Shown piece after piece: positions 62,265-64,000 of a stretch of 64,000 bases of DNA. The stretch comes from Chitinophaga pinensis (GTDB taxonomy: Bacteria > Bacteroidota > Bacteroidia > NS11-12g > UBA9320), in the NCBI GenBank assembly GCA_945907065.1, contig CAMDSC010000002.1, positions 181,382 through 245,381 of the forward strand, written 5' to 3'. The notes beneath the pieces are model-generated. The model saw nothing but the letters and a program-made list of their open reading frames with translations. It ran no database searches and was not told where the DNA came from. The first letter of the stretch is position 1. Each line of letters begins with the position of its first letter. Made by a program: the position numbers and the translations under genes.

Positions 62265-63531
62265 TTTTTAAGAGTTTGTAACCAACAGAACAACTGAGAC
62301 ACAGTTTCTTATTGCAAAATTCGTTTTTTAATTGCAATAATGCTTGCGTTTGAAATGAATTTTTTGAATTTATTCCCAAGCCATTCCATTTTTTTATTAT
62401 TGAGTTATTTTCAGGTGAACTTTTTTCTAATAAATCAAAGGCATTTTGCTGCATTGAATCATCATTTTTGTGTTTTCCATAGGCAAATTTAAAAGGAACA
62501 ACCGTATTTATAATAATATTTTGGATAGTGCTTGAACCTAATTTTTTAGTTCTTTTGGGCGATACTTCATTCAATAAATAATGAGTATCCCAATATTCAG
62601 AAGGACTGGTTTTTAATAATGTTGTGATTTTTTGCAAATCATTTTCTTCTATTATTTTTGAAAACAAACTATTGGATTGATAAATTAAAGCTGCGAATTG
62701 AGCTAATCTAACGGTAGGAAAATTAGCTGGCATAAGTCTTAAAAATTTCCAGTTACTTCTTTCTACTTCATCCAATTGGTATTTCTTTTTCAAAAATTGA
62801 TATTCCTTTTGAAGACCTATTGTATAATCATCTTTGCAGTTTTTATTTAAAAAACCGGCAACTCCAAATATTAGGGCTTCAATTTGTTTCAGATTATCTT
62901 TGTGTTTTGACAGAATTTTTAAAGGCAAATTGTTGGCTAAATTTTCAAAAGGTTGGGTATTTATTTTCAAACCAAACGTGTGGGCCATTGATTTATAAAA
63001 TACCTCCTGCCACTCATATTTGGTTTGCTCAAGGTCTTTAAAAATTGGCTGTGTTTTTTGTTCCAAACGCTCCACTAAAAGCCGTTCCAACCATATATTC
63101 CATGTAAATTCATCAATGGCATGAAGCATTGAACTGCATGGAATATCATTGGCCGATTCCATTAAATAACGGTATTTATTTAATAAATTTTTGTCAACTC
63201 TATCCTTTATTGTAAGGCATGGAATTTTTGTTCCATTAGTACGATAAATGGGTAAATCATTTTCCCAACAAACATGCAAAATGGTGCTATCATAAGAATG
63301 ATCCGTGGCATGCCCATGCAGTTTCCAATCGCCCGATTTATTATGTATTTCAATATTTCCAGCCCAAATGGTATCGCCCAATTTAATTTTGGCATTGGTA
63401 AAATCGGGACCTGCATTGGTATTAATTACGCCTTTTTGCAATATTTGAATAGCTTCATTCTCCGAATCTTTTAGATTATTGGTATCAAAAAGCAAATTTT
63501 GCCAAATAAAATGAATGATACTGATGTTCAT
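62251..63531 (-). CDS. DUF2851 family protein
   Basis: A 426-residue cytosolic protein of the Bacteroidota family DUF2851, with IQILQKGVINTNAGPDFTNA, WAGNIEIHNKSGDW, HNDDS-type and C-terminal cysteine-rich ending (CNKKLCLSCSVG). The NAGPDF and EIH motifs suggest a metal- or nucleic-acid-related fold, but no function is known. Confidence 0.85.
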   Translation of the reverse strand: MNISIIHFIWQNLLFDTNNLKDSENEAIQILQKGVINTNAGPDFTNAKIKLGDTIWAGNIEIHNKSGDWKLHGHATDHSYDSTILHVCWENDLPIYRTNGTKIPCLTIKDRVDKNLLNKYRYLMESANDIPCSSMLHAIDEFTWNIWLERLLVERLEQKTQPIFKDLEQTKYEWQEVFYKSMAHTFGLKINTQPFENLANNLPLKILSKHKDNLKQIEALIFGVAGFLNKNCKDDYTIGLQKEYQFLKKKYQLDEVERSNWKFLRLMPANFPTVRLAQFAALIYQSNSLFSKIIEENDLQKITTLLKTSPSEYWDTHYLLNEVSPKRTKKLGSSTIQNIIINTVVPFKFAYGKHKNDDSMQQNAFDLLEKSSPENNSIIKKWNGLGINSKNSFQTQALLQLKNEFCNKKLCLSCSVGYKLLKNETH

Positions 63532-63599
63532 TACATTGCAATATAGAGATACAAATAAGGTACAAAATTTTAGATTTTTCTTATTAAAAACTAAGTTTT

Positions 63600-63643
63600 A
63601 CTACGGATCAGAAGGTTGGGGGTTCGAGTCCCGTCCAGTCCGC
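63600..63643 (+). pseudogene. 3' half of a tRNA-Arg(ACG)-like gene
   Basis: From ACTACGGATCAGAAGG the sequence matches the anticodon loop and 3' arm of tRNA-Arg(ACG), followed by variable loop, T-loop (GTTCGAGTC) and an acceptor-like CCAGTCCG. The 5' half (acceptor strand, D arm, TCTGA stem half) is absent to the left. The T-stem has a G-G mismatch. This is the usual form of an integration scar (att site) or tRNA remnant. Confidence 0.7.
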
Positions 63644-63656
63644 GAAATTGACACCT

Positions 63657-63683
63657 AACCCCTTGATAATCAAGGGGTTTTTT
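63657..63683 (+). terminator. Strong terminator after tRNA fragment
   Basis: AACCCCTTGA pairs with TCAAGGGGTT around a 3-base loop, followed by a T-run. It would end transcription of the original tRNA. Confidence 0.8.
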
Positions 63684-63688
63684 ATTTT

Positions 63689-63712
63689 AAGGACAACATT
63701 AAGGACAACATT
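63689..63712 (+). repeat. Direct repeat AAGGACAACATT x2
   Basis: Two exact adjacent 12-base copies, 46 bases past the tRNA fragment. They may be integrase arm-type sites. Confidence 0.55.
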
Positions 63713-63817
63713 TTTGGGTTGTTTTGGCTGTTTTTGTTCTGAATTTCATCGCTTCATACAATTGTTGAAATATTTTTTTTGATGCGACGGGGAACCAGTA
63801 ATAGTTTAGAATTGTGC

Positions 63818-63839
63818 GTTAATCACTGAGTTGATTAAC
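63818..63839. promoter_or_regulatory. Perfect 8-bp inverted repeat upstream of last gene
   Basis: GTTAATCA/TGATTAAC with a 6-base spacer, ending 9 bases before the ATG at 63849. Typical operator geometry. Confidence 0.45.
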
Positions 63840-63848
63840 TTAGCTTGT

Positions 63849-64000
63849 ATGAAAACCTCATCATTACAACAACAGAGAAACATCTTAAAACTCATATCCT
63901 TTTTTGAAAGACACCTCAAGGGTTATGATGAGTATTTCAACAACGATTATTATCAGATGAGTTATATCGTTCACCGATGTCCTTTCAGTGGCGACTATAC
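63849..64000 (+). CDS. Unrecognised protein, N-terminal part only
   Basis: An open frame from an ATG at 63849 to the right edge, 50 residues, starting MKTSSLQQQRN and rich in Tyr, Asn and Gln, with a RCPF segment. No family recognised. An inverted repeat lies just upstream. If the tRNA scar marks an integrated element, this may be a cargo gene. Confidence 0.4.
   Translation, partial: MKTSSLQQQRNILKLISFFERHLKGYDEYFNNDYYQMSYIVHRCPFSGDY

Noticed and set aside
63600..63643. Complete tRNA gene
   Set aside because: Only the anticodon loop to acceptor 3' strand is present; no D arm or 5' acceptor strand can be found to the left.

Overview
The window comes from an AT-rich Bacteroidota genome of the gliding/type IX secretion kind rather than a gut Bacteroides. 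Evidence for this: a GldB lipoprotein gene, a protein with a C-terminal type IX sorting domain, a TonB-dependent receptor with a carboxypeptidase-regulatory N-domain, Bacteroidota-only families (DUF2851, DUF3822), and many start codons closely preceded by the Bacteroidota -7 box TAnnTTTG.

Positions 1-17133 form a beta-glucan (laminarin/curdlan-like) utilisation locus and are the most unusual part. A truncated beta-propeller sensor/regulator runs leftwards off the edge. Diverging from it are a clan GH-A glycosidase fused to an outer-membrane beta-barrel, a glycan-binding lipoprotein, a GH16 laminarinase lipoprotein, a cytoplasmic GH149/GH94-like beta-1,3-glucan phosphorylase, a GH17 lipoprotein, a GH30 lipoprotein, an inner-membrane MFS transporter fused to a GH17 domain, and two cytosolic GH17 enzymes. 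No SusC/SusD pair is present. Glycosidase domains are instead attached to the transport proteins of both membranes. My model: surface binding and cutting, outer-membrane passage through the fused barrel, periplasmic trimming (GH17, GH30), symport by the MFS unit, then hydrolysis or transglycosylation by cytosolic GH17 domains and phosphorolysis to glucose 1-phosphate.

Positions 17200-38518 are mostly chromosomal core: HsdR-N-like protein, holA, rdgB, gpmI, a phosphopantetheinyl transferase, an SDR, a two-domain VOC protein, an Nramp-related transporter and a CDF exporter, dnaX, a DEAD-box helicase, hutI, a GT-C-like membrane protein, chrA, gldB, a small barrel protein and nadE.

Positions 38519-63531 continue with coaD, a Nudix protein, pyrE, TPR proteins, a queuosine-precursor transporter, a zinc-ribbon protein, a Nif3-like protein, the T9SS protein plus TonB receptor pair, OsmC, rsmD, DUF3822, paaN, a second DEAD-box helicase, fbp, ribE, rsmI, an MFS transporter, a universal stress protein, PspC and DUF2851. 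Palindromic REP-like elements lie in intergenic spaces near 29.5, 32.4 and 38.6-38.8 kb.

The right edge (63600-64000) holds an orphan 3' half of a tRNA-Arg(ACG)-like gene, a strong terminator, a short direct repeat, a palindrome and the start of an unrecognised gene. This looks like the scar or boundary of an integrated element. No CRISPR array, rRNA or complete tRNA was seen.
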